From assembly GCA_006226425.1 (NCBI GenBank), contig SBGX01000013.1, positions 1 to 64,000 on the forward strand: 64,000 nt of DNA, written 5' to 3'. The position numbers were made by a program, and so were the translations under genes. Source of the stretch: Bacteroidota bacterium. Lineage in GTDB: Bacteria > Bacteroidota > Bacteroidia > Flavobacteriales_D > Crocinitomicaceae. The notes beneath the pieces were generated by a model. It saw only the letters and a program-made list of their open reading frames with translations. It did no database searches and had not been told where the DNA came from. Positions 28,101-33,666 of the stretch are shown piece by piece; position 1 is the first letter of the stretch; every line of letters starts with the position of its first letter.

Positions 28101-29989
28101 TTGTGACACTCCAGCAACTCCCACTTACATCCAACGGAAAAGTCGATCGAAAATCCTTGCCGGAGGTAGGAATCGACCGTACTAATGAAAGCCACGAAGC
28201 ACCACACGCAGGGCTGGAGGAGAAACTGTCTGAACTTTGGAAAAGTATCCTGAATATAGATTCCATTGGCAGAAATGATTCCGTATTCGATTTAGGGGCA
28301 CACTCCTTACATGCAGGTGCCTTTGTTTCACGACTTTACAAGCAGGAAGAACTTCGAATTTCGCTCCGGGATCTTTTTGCGCATCCGAGCATTCAAATGC
28401 TGGCGACTTTTTTACAGGAATCAGAGCAACAAGAGGCTTTTCCAGAATTGATGAAACTGAAAAAACAGGGCTTCTACCCCATTCCGAAAGAACAACAGAG
28501 TCTTTGGTTGACTGACCAACAGAAGCAAGGTAAAAATCAGGACTTAAATTTCCTGATCAATTTCAAAATCACTGGAAAAATGGACCTTCCAAGATTCCAA
28601 CAAGCATTCAACGAAGTCATCCAACGACACGAAATTCTTCGAACAACTTTTCATGCGAAAGATCAGGCGGTGATTCAGCAAATTCATTCTGAGTGGAAAA
28701 TCAGTATTTCACCAGAACAAGCCGAAGATCCGGAACAATGGCTCCTGGGACACTATAAACACTCTTTTCAGCTGGGTCAACTACCACTATTCAAGATTCG
28801 TTTGTTGCAAATTTCAGAAGAAGAGCACCTGCTTAGTTTCCTGGTCCATAACATCATCTTTGATGGTTGGTCGATGAACGTCATGATGCGCGAAATCCTG
28901 CATTACTATGAGGACGAACACCAGGCACTTCCCCCGCTGAAGTATCAATTTTCGGACATTAGTGACTGGCTGAACCGTCAGGCAGAACATCTGAGCGAGC
29001 AGGCTGCCAATCACTGGAAAAAAGAATTGAGTCATCCTCTTCCCGTCTTACGGATGCCTTCTCTGGAAGAACGTCCCGAACAACTGAGAGAAGAAGCCAA
29101 TAAAGTCTTTCAGAAGATTCCCTCCGATCTGATTCAGCGACTTAAAAACTATTGTCAGGAGCAGCAATGTACTCCATACGCCTTCCTTCACGCTATTAAC
29201 GCTATACTGTTCCGGGAATTGAGCGGGCAAGATGACTTAATCTTCGGAAGCATTGCTTCTTACCGGAGACTACATGAAATGGAAGAACAAATCGGCTACT
29301 ATTACAATAAAATACCGGTGCGTCATCAACCAAAGGAAGAGTTCACATTTGCAGCGTATCTGCAGGAAGTCAAGCGAAGGTTAAATGCGAATTTGGAATA
29401 CGACCTCTATCCTTTCTCAAACATTCTGGAAGACATTAACTACCAGAAAAACGTGAATCATGGCGCCCTTTTTGACGTGGTACTGAATATGCAGAACACC
29501 AGTTATACGGAAGCAAACGAAGAAGAAATAGAGCAATCGGGCTTGCACCTGCAATTCCTTCCGAATGATCAAAACCTGGCCAGTTTTGACTACCTCATGC
29601 ATTTCTACCTTTCGGATGATCTTTTGATCACGCTGAAATACCGCAAACAGGTCGTTCATCAATTGTTGGCAGAAAACATACTGAGGCAAATTGAACATCT
29701 GATGAATCTCTTTTTGGACCAGCCACAACTCCTTTTGAGCAAGGTAAAACTAGCACCATCACATGAATGTACTTCCACCGAATTTGGAACAAAAGCCAAA
29801 ACTCTCGCAAGCTGGCTCACTGGAAAAATGGAAAAAGAAATTCACCCGGGAGTCACCTTTTTGGAACAGGGATTTGGTTACAAAGAAGTGCAGCAGATCA
29901 GTCAACTAATTGAGGAAGAACACCAGGTTAAACTGAAAACGGATCAGGTACTTTTACTGAATTGCGAAAAAATATGTAAAATAATTTAG
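22466..29989 (+). CDS. NRPS, A[MT]-PCP / C-A-PCP / C-carrier-like (2507 aa)
   Basis: Order of domains: C-A linker (residues 1-40), A6 N-part (to about 150), inserted SAM methyltransferase (about 175-445), A6 remainder (455-810), PCP6 (Ser860), C7 (HH1069), A7, PCP7 (Ser1947), C8 (HN at 2128-2129), and a carrier-like C-terminus without Ser (Tyr2472). The protein continues the chain from the upstream synthetase, whose last C domain has no A domain of its own. It has no thioesterase, reductase or other recognisable release domain. The gene starts 14 bases after the preceding stop with no clear Shine-Dalgarno, as is usual in this phylum. It is the last gene of the + strand biosynthetic run; a separate promoter serves the next small gene. 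Confidence 0.96.
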   Translation: MKLKDFNLLDDENDQNELLQLLDQFNNTSAQFPSKSIVTLWQEQVQQNPDRTALVFREKGYSYGEIEQHSNRLANLLIKEGIERNELIALLFEPSVEMITSILGVIKAGAAYLPLDPKNPSERLLFALNDSEARILIGQKRFTKQMNRLQWEAYTVKGIICTDSQNFLQESESQNELMKTELWDYISEKSHDDISGGGWFSSYTGEDIPRAEMDEYASNIQQKLHPYLKKDSRVLEIGCSFGISLFQFADQVNFYMGTDLSGVAIDHCRKLVSQKGLDNVQLQNLAAHEIDQLQEGNYDVIIMNSVIQLFHGHNYFRDVLRKCLSLMSDQGVLFLGDLQDLDKKAELIQSLKDFELENIGKGYQTKTDWSHELFLSRDFIEDLLLEFPEISTCSHSEKIHTLKNELTEFRFDSLLKIDKNASKKENHTAHKWQRDLRHIQESTDQAPDVRIEADDLLYVIYTSGSTGLPKGCLISHQNVVRLLFNDRLDFDFSEKDTWIMAHSYFFDFSVWEMYGALLYGGKLVLPTREEVRDLGRLLELVRKHRVSVLNQTPLSFQAFITHELEQTDRALAEHLRYVIFGGDKLEPEKLLSWKDKYPLDEIALINMYGITETTVHVTYHALSETDFESRGMSPIGRPLPETKIYVLNEQQQVQPIGIPGEMYIGGSGVCKGYLNRPELNQERFIVSPFDPSERLYRTGDLARWNENGTLDYLGRIDFQVKIRGYRIELGEVQNRLNEHPSVQECVVIAKEKQESKQLVAYYVSETALETEELRLFMSLKLPEYMIPAFFMKIDEIPLTSNGKLNKKALPDPWSSLFGEEQHFVEASNESEAILVELWSQILGMDRVSTEANFFHLGGDSLKAIRLVVEINKRFQSAIKVADVFKYQHLKEQAKLLHDSEAGDNREYLQGKHRIAEIKRYIEENNSLDLPESYEDIYPLSSIEKGMIFSSQLRPEEAVYYDQFTYHLHINSEEVFRQAFRLMVQKHENMRAAFYMSTFLEPVKVILSETSLPISFEDLSKLSPADQQKKINRYLEKDASERYRFEGDLLWKVKAFRLKAEHTYVVWSVHHSILDGWSESSFVTEFANLCARQDLLEIREIPKLKSSYQDYTALQLGRQASGEAEAYWKSLLADYERNKLPYNLSGTRISEELGMKRIGRGLSDTLSSKANELVDQMLISHKALHLSVYAFIMHILSGEQRVVAGCVSNDRPEIEDGDQILGCFLNTLPFSVDFRQISSVRDLILQMNTYLSEAKQHELYLLDVARSIGEKSSSGNPLFDCIFNFTDFHILEDIEEQNEQLSRASLSQMDWELRQNNLMTNTLFDVELDRTGGRLNLGIKYAKAYFTEKQIQNAIRLYELILDQFCEHLDLQLLQLELQSPAEKHFFENEFNATERETSKEALIHSAFEEQARRFPERIALIQNGHELNYGELDERANHLALQLKEYGVESGQKVAIQAPRNFDLIIALIAILKAGASYVPIDPAYPAERKKYILENSAAQTLINLCPEKLNLGDDQCLEIMLQDKDLIHQSKEKPAIQVGTEELAYTIYTSGSTGRPKGVMISHEAAVNLFRWVNECFEVNSDDRLLFITSVCFDLSVYDIFGILSSGAALVIATEDQIREPKTLIRLMQDEKISFWDAVPSTMNYLVDMIEILEPNFIQEELRLVFMSGDWIPVQLPEKINRFFPNAENISLGGATEGTIWSNYYKIPKDHGHQISIPYGKPIDNNRFYVLNEGQKIVPLGVPGELYIGGLGVAMGYANDPEKTAAAFFKDPFSEKAGARMYKTGDLGRIREDGQMEFLGRKDSQVKIRGYRVELGEVENQIQELQEVNRAVVIARETEKRNKELIAYIVWEKEASNLDEFRGRLRKKLPDYMIPAHFVTLQQLPLTSNGKVDRKSLPEVGIDRTNESHEAPHAGLEEKLSELWKSILNIDSIGRNDSVFDLGAHSLHAGAFVSRLYKQEELRISLRDLFAHPSIQMLATFLQESEQQEAFPELMKLKKQGFYPIPKEQQSLWLTDQQKQGKNQDLNFLINFKITGKMDLPRFQQAFNEVIQRHEILRTTFHAKDQAVIQQIHSEWKISISPEQAEDPEQWLLGHYKHSFQLGQLPLFKIRLLQISEEEHLLSFLVHNIIFDGWSMNVMMREILHYYEDEHQALPPLKYQFSDISDWLNRQAEHLSEQAANHWKKELSHPLPVLRMPSLEERPEQLREEANKVFQKIPSDLIQRLKNYCQEQQCTPYAFLHAINAILFRELSGQDDLIFGSIASYRRLHEMEEQIGYYYNKIPVRHQPKEEFTFAAYLQEVKRRLNANLEYDLYPFSNILEDINYQKNVNHGALFDVVLNMQNTSYTEANEEEIEQSGLHLQFLPNDQNLASFDYLMHFYLSDDLLITLKYRKQVVHQLLAENILRQIEHLMNLFLDQPQLLLSKVKLAPSHECTSTEFGTKAKTLASWLTGKMEKEIHPGVTFLEQGFGYKEVQQISQLIEEEHQVKLKTDQVLLLNCEKICKII
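25255..28430 (+). other. NRPS module 7: DCL-like C - A (Cys-like) - PCP
   Basis: C7 opens YPLSSIEKGMIFSS and has VWSVHHSILDGWS, features closer to DCL than LCL condensation domains, although no epimerase precedes it. A7 has YTSGSTGRPKG, YKTGDLG and NGKVDRKSL. Its pocket residues read D-L-Y-D-F-S-L-I-W-K, two changes from the Cys code DLYNLSLIWK, and the flanking MSGDWIP and GGATEGTIWS are typical of Cys-activating domains. The C domain has HHxxxDG, not the cyclization motif, so no thiazoline is expected here. PCP7 has LGAHS (Ser1947). Confidence 0.75.
28470..29989 (+). other. Terminal C domain with HN motif plus Ser-less carrier-like domain
   Basis: C8 is full length, with an N-lobe (PIPKEQQSLWL) and C-lobe, but its active-site motif reads VHNIIFDGW. 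The second His, normally the catalytic one, is Asn2129 (nt 28850-28852). The last 60 residues align without gaps to carrier domains of the FLExGFDSL type, yet read FLEQGFGYKEVQ. The phosphopantetheine Ser position is therefore Tyr2472 (nt 29879-29881). Neither unit looks competent for standard condensation or thioester carriage. They may have a structural, docking or unusual release role, or be decayed remnants (inference). Confidence 0.8.
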
Positions 29990-30031
29990 TCGATGAATTA
30001 ACCTTGTTTAACGATAAAAAAATAGCTTTTA

Positions 30032-30064
30032 TTGAGTTTCATTCTAACTAAAATGCTATCTTTG
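30032..30064 (+). promoter_or_regulatory. Bacteroidota-type promoter for the small secreted protein gene
   Basis: TTG at 30032-30034 (within TTTTATTG) and a perfect TAnnTTTG box (TATCTTTG) at 30057-30064 are separated by 22 bases, close to the -33/-7 promoter known for this phylum. The box ends 26 bases before the ATG at 30091. It places the small gene in its own transcription unit after the NRPS genes. Confidence 0.7.
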
Positions 30065-30090
30065 CAGCAATCTAATATAATTTAATTGAT

Positions 30091-30441
30091 ATGAAAAAAA
30101 TCGTTTTTAGTGCTTTAGTAGCATTCGCAGGAATTACAGGTGCATACGCACAAGATTGTCAAAATGGTTCAAGCATCAACTTGACTTCTACAGCAACGAC
30201 TTCCGGTTCTTATACAGTAGAATTGAGCAATTCATTGTGTGGATCTCAGTGGTTGAAAGTTCAGGTTCGTGTGAACGGACAATTGGCTTACAACAACGGT
30301 CATTGGACAGGAGGTAATCCAGTTATCAGTGCAAACGCAGGAGATGCAATCGAAGTTACAGCTACTTCTGGTAAAGTAGACAGAAACATCGTTTGTGTTT
30401 GGGCTGGTGAAATCAACGCTTGCGTTGTAGCGAACCAATAA
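30091..30441 (+). CDS. Small secreted protein, unknown function (116 aa)
   Basis: I do not recognise the family. The protein has a clear signal peptide (MKKIVFSALVAFAGITGAYAQ, cleavage likely after AYA), leaving a mature chain of about 95 residues rich in Ser, Thr, Asn and Val. It has four cysteines (QDCQ, SLCG, IVCV, NACV) that could form two disulfides, and an alternating polar/hydrophobic pattern that suggests a beta-sandwich. It has its own promoter and a strong terminator, and favours GGT/GCA/GTT codons, which suggests high expression. It directly follows the last NRPS gene but is transcribed separately. A link to the peptide (binding, immunity or unrelated) cannot be told from the sequence. 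Confidence 0.85.
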   Translation: MKKIVFSALVAFAGITGAYAQDCQNGSSINLTSTATTSGSYTVELSNSLCGSQWLKVQVRVNGQLAYNNGHWTGGNPVISANAGDAIEVTATSGKVDRNIVCVWAGEINACVVANQ

Positions 30442-30461
30442 GCACTACTTGCAACGAAATG

Positions 30462-30489
30462 AAAGGGTCACAATTGTGGCCCTTTTTTT
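30462..30489 (+). terminator. Rho-independent terminator after the small secreted protein gene
   Basis: AAAGGGTCAC / GTGGCCCTTT forms a stem with one G-T pair and an AATT loop, followed by a run of seven T. It lies 21 bases after the stop at 30441. Confidence 0.85.
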
Positions 30490-30524
30490 GTTGTTTGTAA
30501 CTTAAAAGAAAACTTTTATTTGCT

Positions 30525-30532
30525 TATTTTTG
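30525..30532 (+). promoter_or_regulatory. -7 box (TATTTTTG) upstream of lipoprotein gene
   Basis: A perfect TAnnTTTG box lies 20 bases before the ATG at 30553. No good -33 element is at the right spacing; a TTTG at 30494-30497 is too far. It lies inside the longer frame that starts at 30520, which argues for the 30553 start. Confidence 0.5.
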
Positions 30533-30552
30533 ATCAAACACAGTCAAACCCC

Positions 30553-31002
30553 ATGAAATTAGTCTGCATTGTACTTCCATTCATACTTTTGATCGCAGCT
30601 TGTGCAAATCATAAAAAGAACGTGACAACCAGTGACGTGGAAAAACACTACGAAGCATACCCGCCTGCCGTAATAGGCAAATTTCAAAAGATCAATGCTC
30701 CCTGTCAAATCAAAGAACTAACGTTAAAACGCAACCTGCTGGAGATCGATGTCACCTACGGAGGTGGATGCGCCGAACATCAATTTGAGTTAATTGGCTC
30801 GGAAAAATTGGAGGAAGGAAGTCCCAAAGTAAGAAAAGTACAGCTGGTCCATAAAAATGGGGGCGATCAATGTAAAGCTTTAAAAAGGGAAAAACTCACC
30901 TTCTCAATCAGCCAACTTGCGGAACACCTGGAGCCTGGAAACGAAGTTTTACTTGATTTTGTCGGACATGACAAAAAGATACGTTTTAGTTATCAGAATT
31001 AA
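30553..31002 (+). CDS. Lipoprotein, unknown function (149 aa)
   Basis: The ATG at 30553 gives a lipoprotein signal peptide (MKLVCIVLPFILLIAAC) with lipobox LIAAC, so lipidation at the Cys is expected. An in-frame ATG at 30520 would add 11 polar residues before the signal and would overlap the -7 box, so it is rejected. The mature part has a conserved-looking TYGGGCAEHQFEL segment and a second Cys in GGDQCKAL. Those Cys-bearing blocks suggest a small disulfide-linked domain. No function is assigned. The gene overlaps the M14 peptidase start by 35 bases, so the two are probably co-transcribed. Confidence 0.8.
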   Translation: MKLVCIVLPFILLIAACANHKKNVTTSDVEKHYEAYPPAVIGKFQKINAPCQIKELTLKRNLLEIDVTYGGGCAEHQFELIGSEKLEEGSPKVRKVQLVHKNGGDQCKALKREKLTFSISQLAEHLEPGNEVLLDFVGHDKKIRFSYQN

Positions 31003-32068
31003 ATTAGGCATCTTAGCTTGCCTACTGTCTTTTACTGCTCTTTCTCAGCGAATCGACTTCAGTGCTGAAGTAGATTACATTGTGGAGGATACGGTGAAGT
31101 ACACCTACGAGATGATCGAGGCCGATTTGGGCTTTTTTAAAAAATACTACCCGGAATGGGTGCATGAAGAAAAAGTCGGCAAATCCCAGTTCGGCCTTGA
31201 ATTATATACCATACGAATCGGAAAGGGAGAAGCCAAAAAGAACTCGGTATTCCTCGTTGGAAATATCCACGCCCGGGAAGACTACAGTTCTAAGTTCCTC
31301 ATGAAGTTCACCAACGTTCTGCTACTTAACCTGGCCGGAAAGGATACCACTTACCGGAACATTATTCCCATCCTGGATTCCATGGACCTTTACATTATGC
31401 CGGTAGCGAACCCAGACGGTTTGAAAATAGCCCATCTGAACTTCAAAGGCATCGAAAAACAATTTGCGGCAGTCAAAGATAGTATCATCGTCATCGAAAC
31501 GCTGGAAGAATGGAAGGCCAACGGAATTGGAATCGATATCAACACCTCCTTTGACGATGGAAACCACTCGGTGAAGAAAGGAGATACTTATCAGGAAAGT
31601 CCTGCCTCCGAAGGATACAAGGGGAAATTCCCCGCGGAACCCATTGAAACAAGGTATATCCAGGACTTTGTAAAACGTAAACAACCATTATTCACCGCCT
31701 CCTTCCATACGAAGGGAAATATTATTTTTTGGGCAGATGGAGGAACCCATACCTATTTCCTGGGATTGGATGAAAAGATCAATTTGAAAGCAACTTCTGT
31801 CTCCGGCTTTCGGGTCGCACATATTTCCAAGAATCCGGAAAGCTATGGCTGTGGACTAGAAAACTATGTTCGTGCCAGATTGGGCTTGCTAGGATCTTGT
31901 GTTGAACTGTCTTCCCCTGAAAAACGCAGAAAACAATTTCCCGATGCCAATTTCAACAAGGAAGTTTGGCAACTAGCCTGGAAAATCCCAGAAGTATACA
32001 TTACGGAAGCCTATCATAACAGATATATGATTCGGGAAATCAGCAAACGAGTTCAGGCGGTCAAATAA
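30968..32068 (+). CDS. Secreted M14-family zinc carboxypeptidase
   Basis: The protein (366 aa from the ATG at 30968) has a signal peptide ending near FTALSQ and an M14 peptidase fold. The zinc ligands are in NIHARED (His and Glu of HxxE) and SFHTKG (third His). NPDG follows the usual spacing, NTSFDDG marks the substrate-binding Asn region, and the general-base Glu is probably in CVELSSPE. The family removes C-terminal residues from peptides or acts on murein peptides. The start at 30968 is preferred over 30917, because the signal peptide begins there and the upstream residues only read the overlapping lipoprotein gene in another frame. Its 3' end overlaps the convergent MerR gene by 8 bases. 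Confidence 0.88.
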   Translation: MTKRYVLVIRIKLGILACLLSFTALSQRIDFSAEVDYIVEDTVKYTYEMIEADLGFFKKYYPEWVHEEKVGKSQFGLELYTIRIGKGEAKKNSVFLVGNIHAREDYSSKFLMKFTNVLLLNLAGKDTTYRNIIPILDSMDLYIMPVANPDGLKIAHLNFKGIEKQFAAVKDSIIVIETLEEWKANGIGIDINTSFDDGNHSVKKGDTYQESPASEGYKGKFPAEPIETRYIQDFVKRKQPLFTASFHTKGNIIFWADGGTHTYFLGLDEKINLKATSVSGFRVAHISKNPESYGCGLENYVRARLGLLGSCVELSSPEKRRKQFPDANFNKEVWQLAWKIPEVYITEAYHNRYMIREISKRVQAVK

Positions 32069-32918
32069 AATCCAGGTCTTTCATCGATCGAATTGGATTT
32101 AAGACAGATTTCAAGTCTGTAAGGTGCTCTTCCACCTGTGACCCACCCGCAAATAGACGAACATTCAAGTCTGCGTTCAAACGTTCGAAGTATCCCTTAA
32201 TTTCTTCCTTATCAACCCCATGAATCCAGGAACTCAGTACAACTTCCGGCTGAATTTTTTTCACCGCCTCGACCAGTGCTTCATACGGGACACATTGCCC
32301 TAAATAATACGTTTGATAGCCTTTTGACCTGAGATAATAATGATAGAATAACAGGCTCAATTCGTGCAATTCATGTTCCGGGAGAAACAAAAGAACTTTT
32401 TTCCCCTTCTTATGAATCGGAAGCTGATCCAGGGAACTTAGTAATTTCTGGCGAATCAGGTTAGACACCAAATGTTCCTGGGCAGGATTAATCGATCCTA
32501 CCATCCACATAATTCCGATTCTCTCTAGAAAAGGAATCAAATAGGCCGAAAAACTCTCTTCAAAACCTTCTTTATCAATAAGTTGATGCAATGCTGACAT
32601 GAATCGATGTTCATCCAACTCTACCAGGGCCAGCAAAAGCTGCTGTTCCAGTTCACTCGAATCCTCCCCCTCATCCCGACTGTCCAACACCTGGTTGATC
32701 TCTTCTTCTGACATATAGGCAATTCGAGAAATTTTAACTCCTCGTTTATTCAGAAGTGAAATGCACAGAAGAGACTTCAATTCCTCATCATTGTACATGC
32801 GAATTTTTGTCTCCGTTCTTTCCGGAACCAAAATCCCATAACGCTTTTCCCACATTCGGATCGTGCCGGCCTTAATGCCCGTCAACACTTCCAGATCTTT
32901 GATTTTATATGTCCCCAT
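32061..32918 (-). CDS. MerR-family regulator with cobalamin-binding domain (CarH/LitR-like)
   Basis: This 285-aa protein has an N-terminal MerR helix-turn-helix (residues 3-70, with TIRMWEKRYG), a helical linker and a C-terminal B12-binding domain. W138 followed nine residues later by E148-H149 matches the W-x9-EH motif of CarH photoreceptors. A likely lower axial ligand is H185 in the EHELHEL segment. In CarH the residue after the Trp is the His that binds cobalt after illumination; here it is Met139. Known relatives repress carotenoid or stress genes in the dark through adenosylcobalamin and release DNA in light. No carotenoid gene is in this window. A 23-bp imperfect palindrome sits 11 bases upstream of its start and may be its own operator. 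Confidence 0.88.
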   Translation of the reverse strand: MGTYKIKDLEVLTGIKAGTIRMWEKRYGILVPERTETKIRMYNDEELKSLLCISLLNKRGVKISRIAYMSEEEINQVLDSRDEGEDSSELEQQLLLALVELDEHRFMSALHQLIDKEGFEESFSAYLIPFLERIGIMWMVGSINPAQEHLVSNLIRQKLLSSLDQLPIHKKGKKVLLFLPEHELHELSLLFYHYYLRSKGYQTYYLGQCVPYEALVEAVKKIQPEVVLSSWIHGVDKEEIKGYFERLNADLNVRLFAGGSQVEEHLTDLKSVLNPIRSMKDLDFI

Positions 32919-32929
32919 CTTACACTTGA

Positions 32930-32952
32930 AACAAACGATTTAAACGATTGTT
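32930..32952. promoter_or_regulatory. Imperfect palindrome / direct repeat, candidate MerR operator
   Basis: The segment AACAAnCGnTTnAAnCGnTTGTT equals its own reverse complement at 18 of 23 positions, the five exceptions being A/T swaps. It also contains the 8-mer AAACGATT twice, nine bases apart. It sits between the divergent regulator gene (start 32918, - strand) and the lipoprotein-mrp-nfu promoter (32974-33003, + strand). Confidence 0.5.
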
Positions 32953-32973
32953 CTGAGTCGAAACAACTGGTGC

Positions 32974-33003
32974 TTGAAAAATAGAATAAAAATAGTATTT
33001 TTG
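32974..33003 (+). promoter_or_regulatory. Bacteroidota-type promoter for lipoprotein-mrp-nfu operon
   Basis: TTG at 32974-32976, 19 bases, then a perfect TAnnTTTG box (TATTTTTG) at 32996-33003. The ATG at 33039 follows 35 bases later. Confidence 0.7.
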
Positions 33004-33038
33004 CTCTTAGAAAAGACTGATAACCATAGTCATTCAGG

Positions 33039-33659
33039 ATGTTATTAAAATTAAGCAAAAATATAAACAAATCCATTGTTTTTGGCTTGCTCCCTCTTTT
33101 TTTGGTGTTTGCAACGGCCTGTAACACAGATCCACAGAACCAGCCAGATCAGGAAGTTGAAGAAGATGATCTCTACGAGTTCAAAGGTTTTTCGCTAAAA
33201 GAATATGGAATTCCGGCCACTGTGATGCTGCCTGATGAGACAGCTAACATTGGGGCTTCTACCACCCCCGAATTAATTCATGCGGAAGATGATTTTAAAT
33301 GGGAGTTGAAAGTGGGGCAAAATTTCCACATGATCATTGATGATTGGGGAGATGATCGAACCATGGTAAAATCTGAAAAAGAGCGTCTGGCCGGATTAAA
33401 TTTTTACAAGATCACTTATCTGGAGGAATCGGATGATTTCATTGTATATGAACGCATTCTAAAAGTGGATGGTGAAAAAGCAGCGCCTAAAACCGTGGGA
33501 CTGCTCGAACACAAATCCTATCATGTCTATGGTCAAAAGGTGATTGACGGAATTACCTACGTATTCCGAAGCCGCGACGAAGGATATGTCAAAAAAATCA
33601 TTGAGTTGATGGGCAAGTCTATTCGATCGGTCAAAGAATTGAAAGACGAAAACGTATAA
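33039..33659 (+). CDS. Lipoprotein, unknown function (206 aa)
   Basis: The N-terminus (KNINKSIVFGLLPLFLVFATAC) is a lipoprotein signal with lipobox FATAC. An acidic linker (QEVEEDD) follows, as often seen in Bacteroidota surface lipoproteins. The rest is a compact domain of about 165 residues without repeats or motifs I recognise (KGFSLKEYGIPATVMLP, later KSYHVYGQKVIDG). It is first in a likely operon with the Fe-S scaffold genes mrp and nfu; the gap to mrp is 7 bases. Whether the function is linked is unknown. Confidence 0.82.
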   Translation: MLLKLSKNINKSIVFGLLPLFLVFATACNTDPQNQPDQEVEEDDLYEFKGFSLKEYGIPATVMLPDETANIGASTTPELIHAEDDFKWELKVGQNFHMIIDDWGDDRTMVKSEKERLAGLNFYKITYLEESDDFIVYERILKVDGEKAAPKTVGLLEHKSYHVYGQKVIDGITYVFRSRDEGYVKKIIELMGKSIRSVKELKDENV

Positions 33660-33666
33660 TTATTTC

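Noticed and set aside
26675-28170. Module 7 as a heterocyclization module
   Set aside because: The C domain has HHSILDGWS, not the DxxxxD motif of Cy domains.
29990-30031. Terminator after the last NRPS gene
   Set aside because: Only a weak GTTAA-type inverted repeat is visible, without a proper stem and T-run.
30917-30967. Longer N-terminus for the M14 peptidase
   Set aside because: The extra residues come from the overlapping lipoprotein gene in another frame, and the signal peptide begins at 30968.
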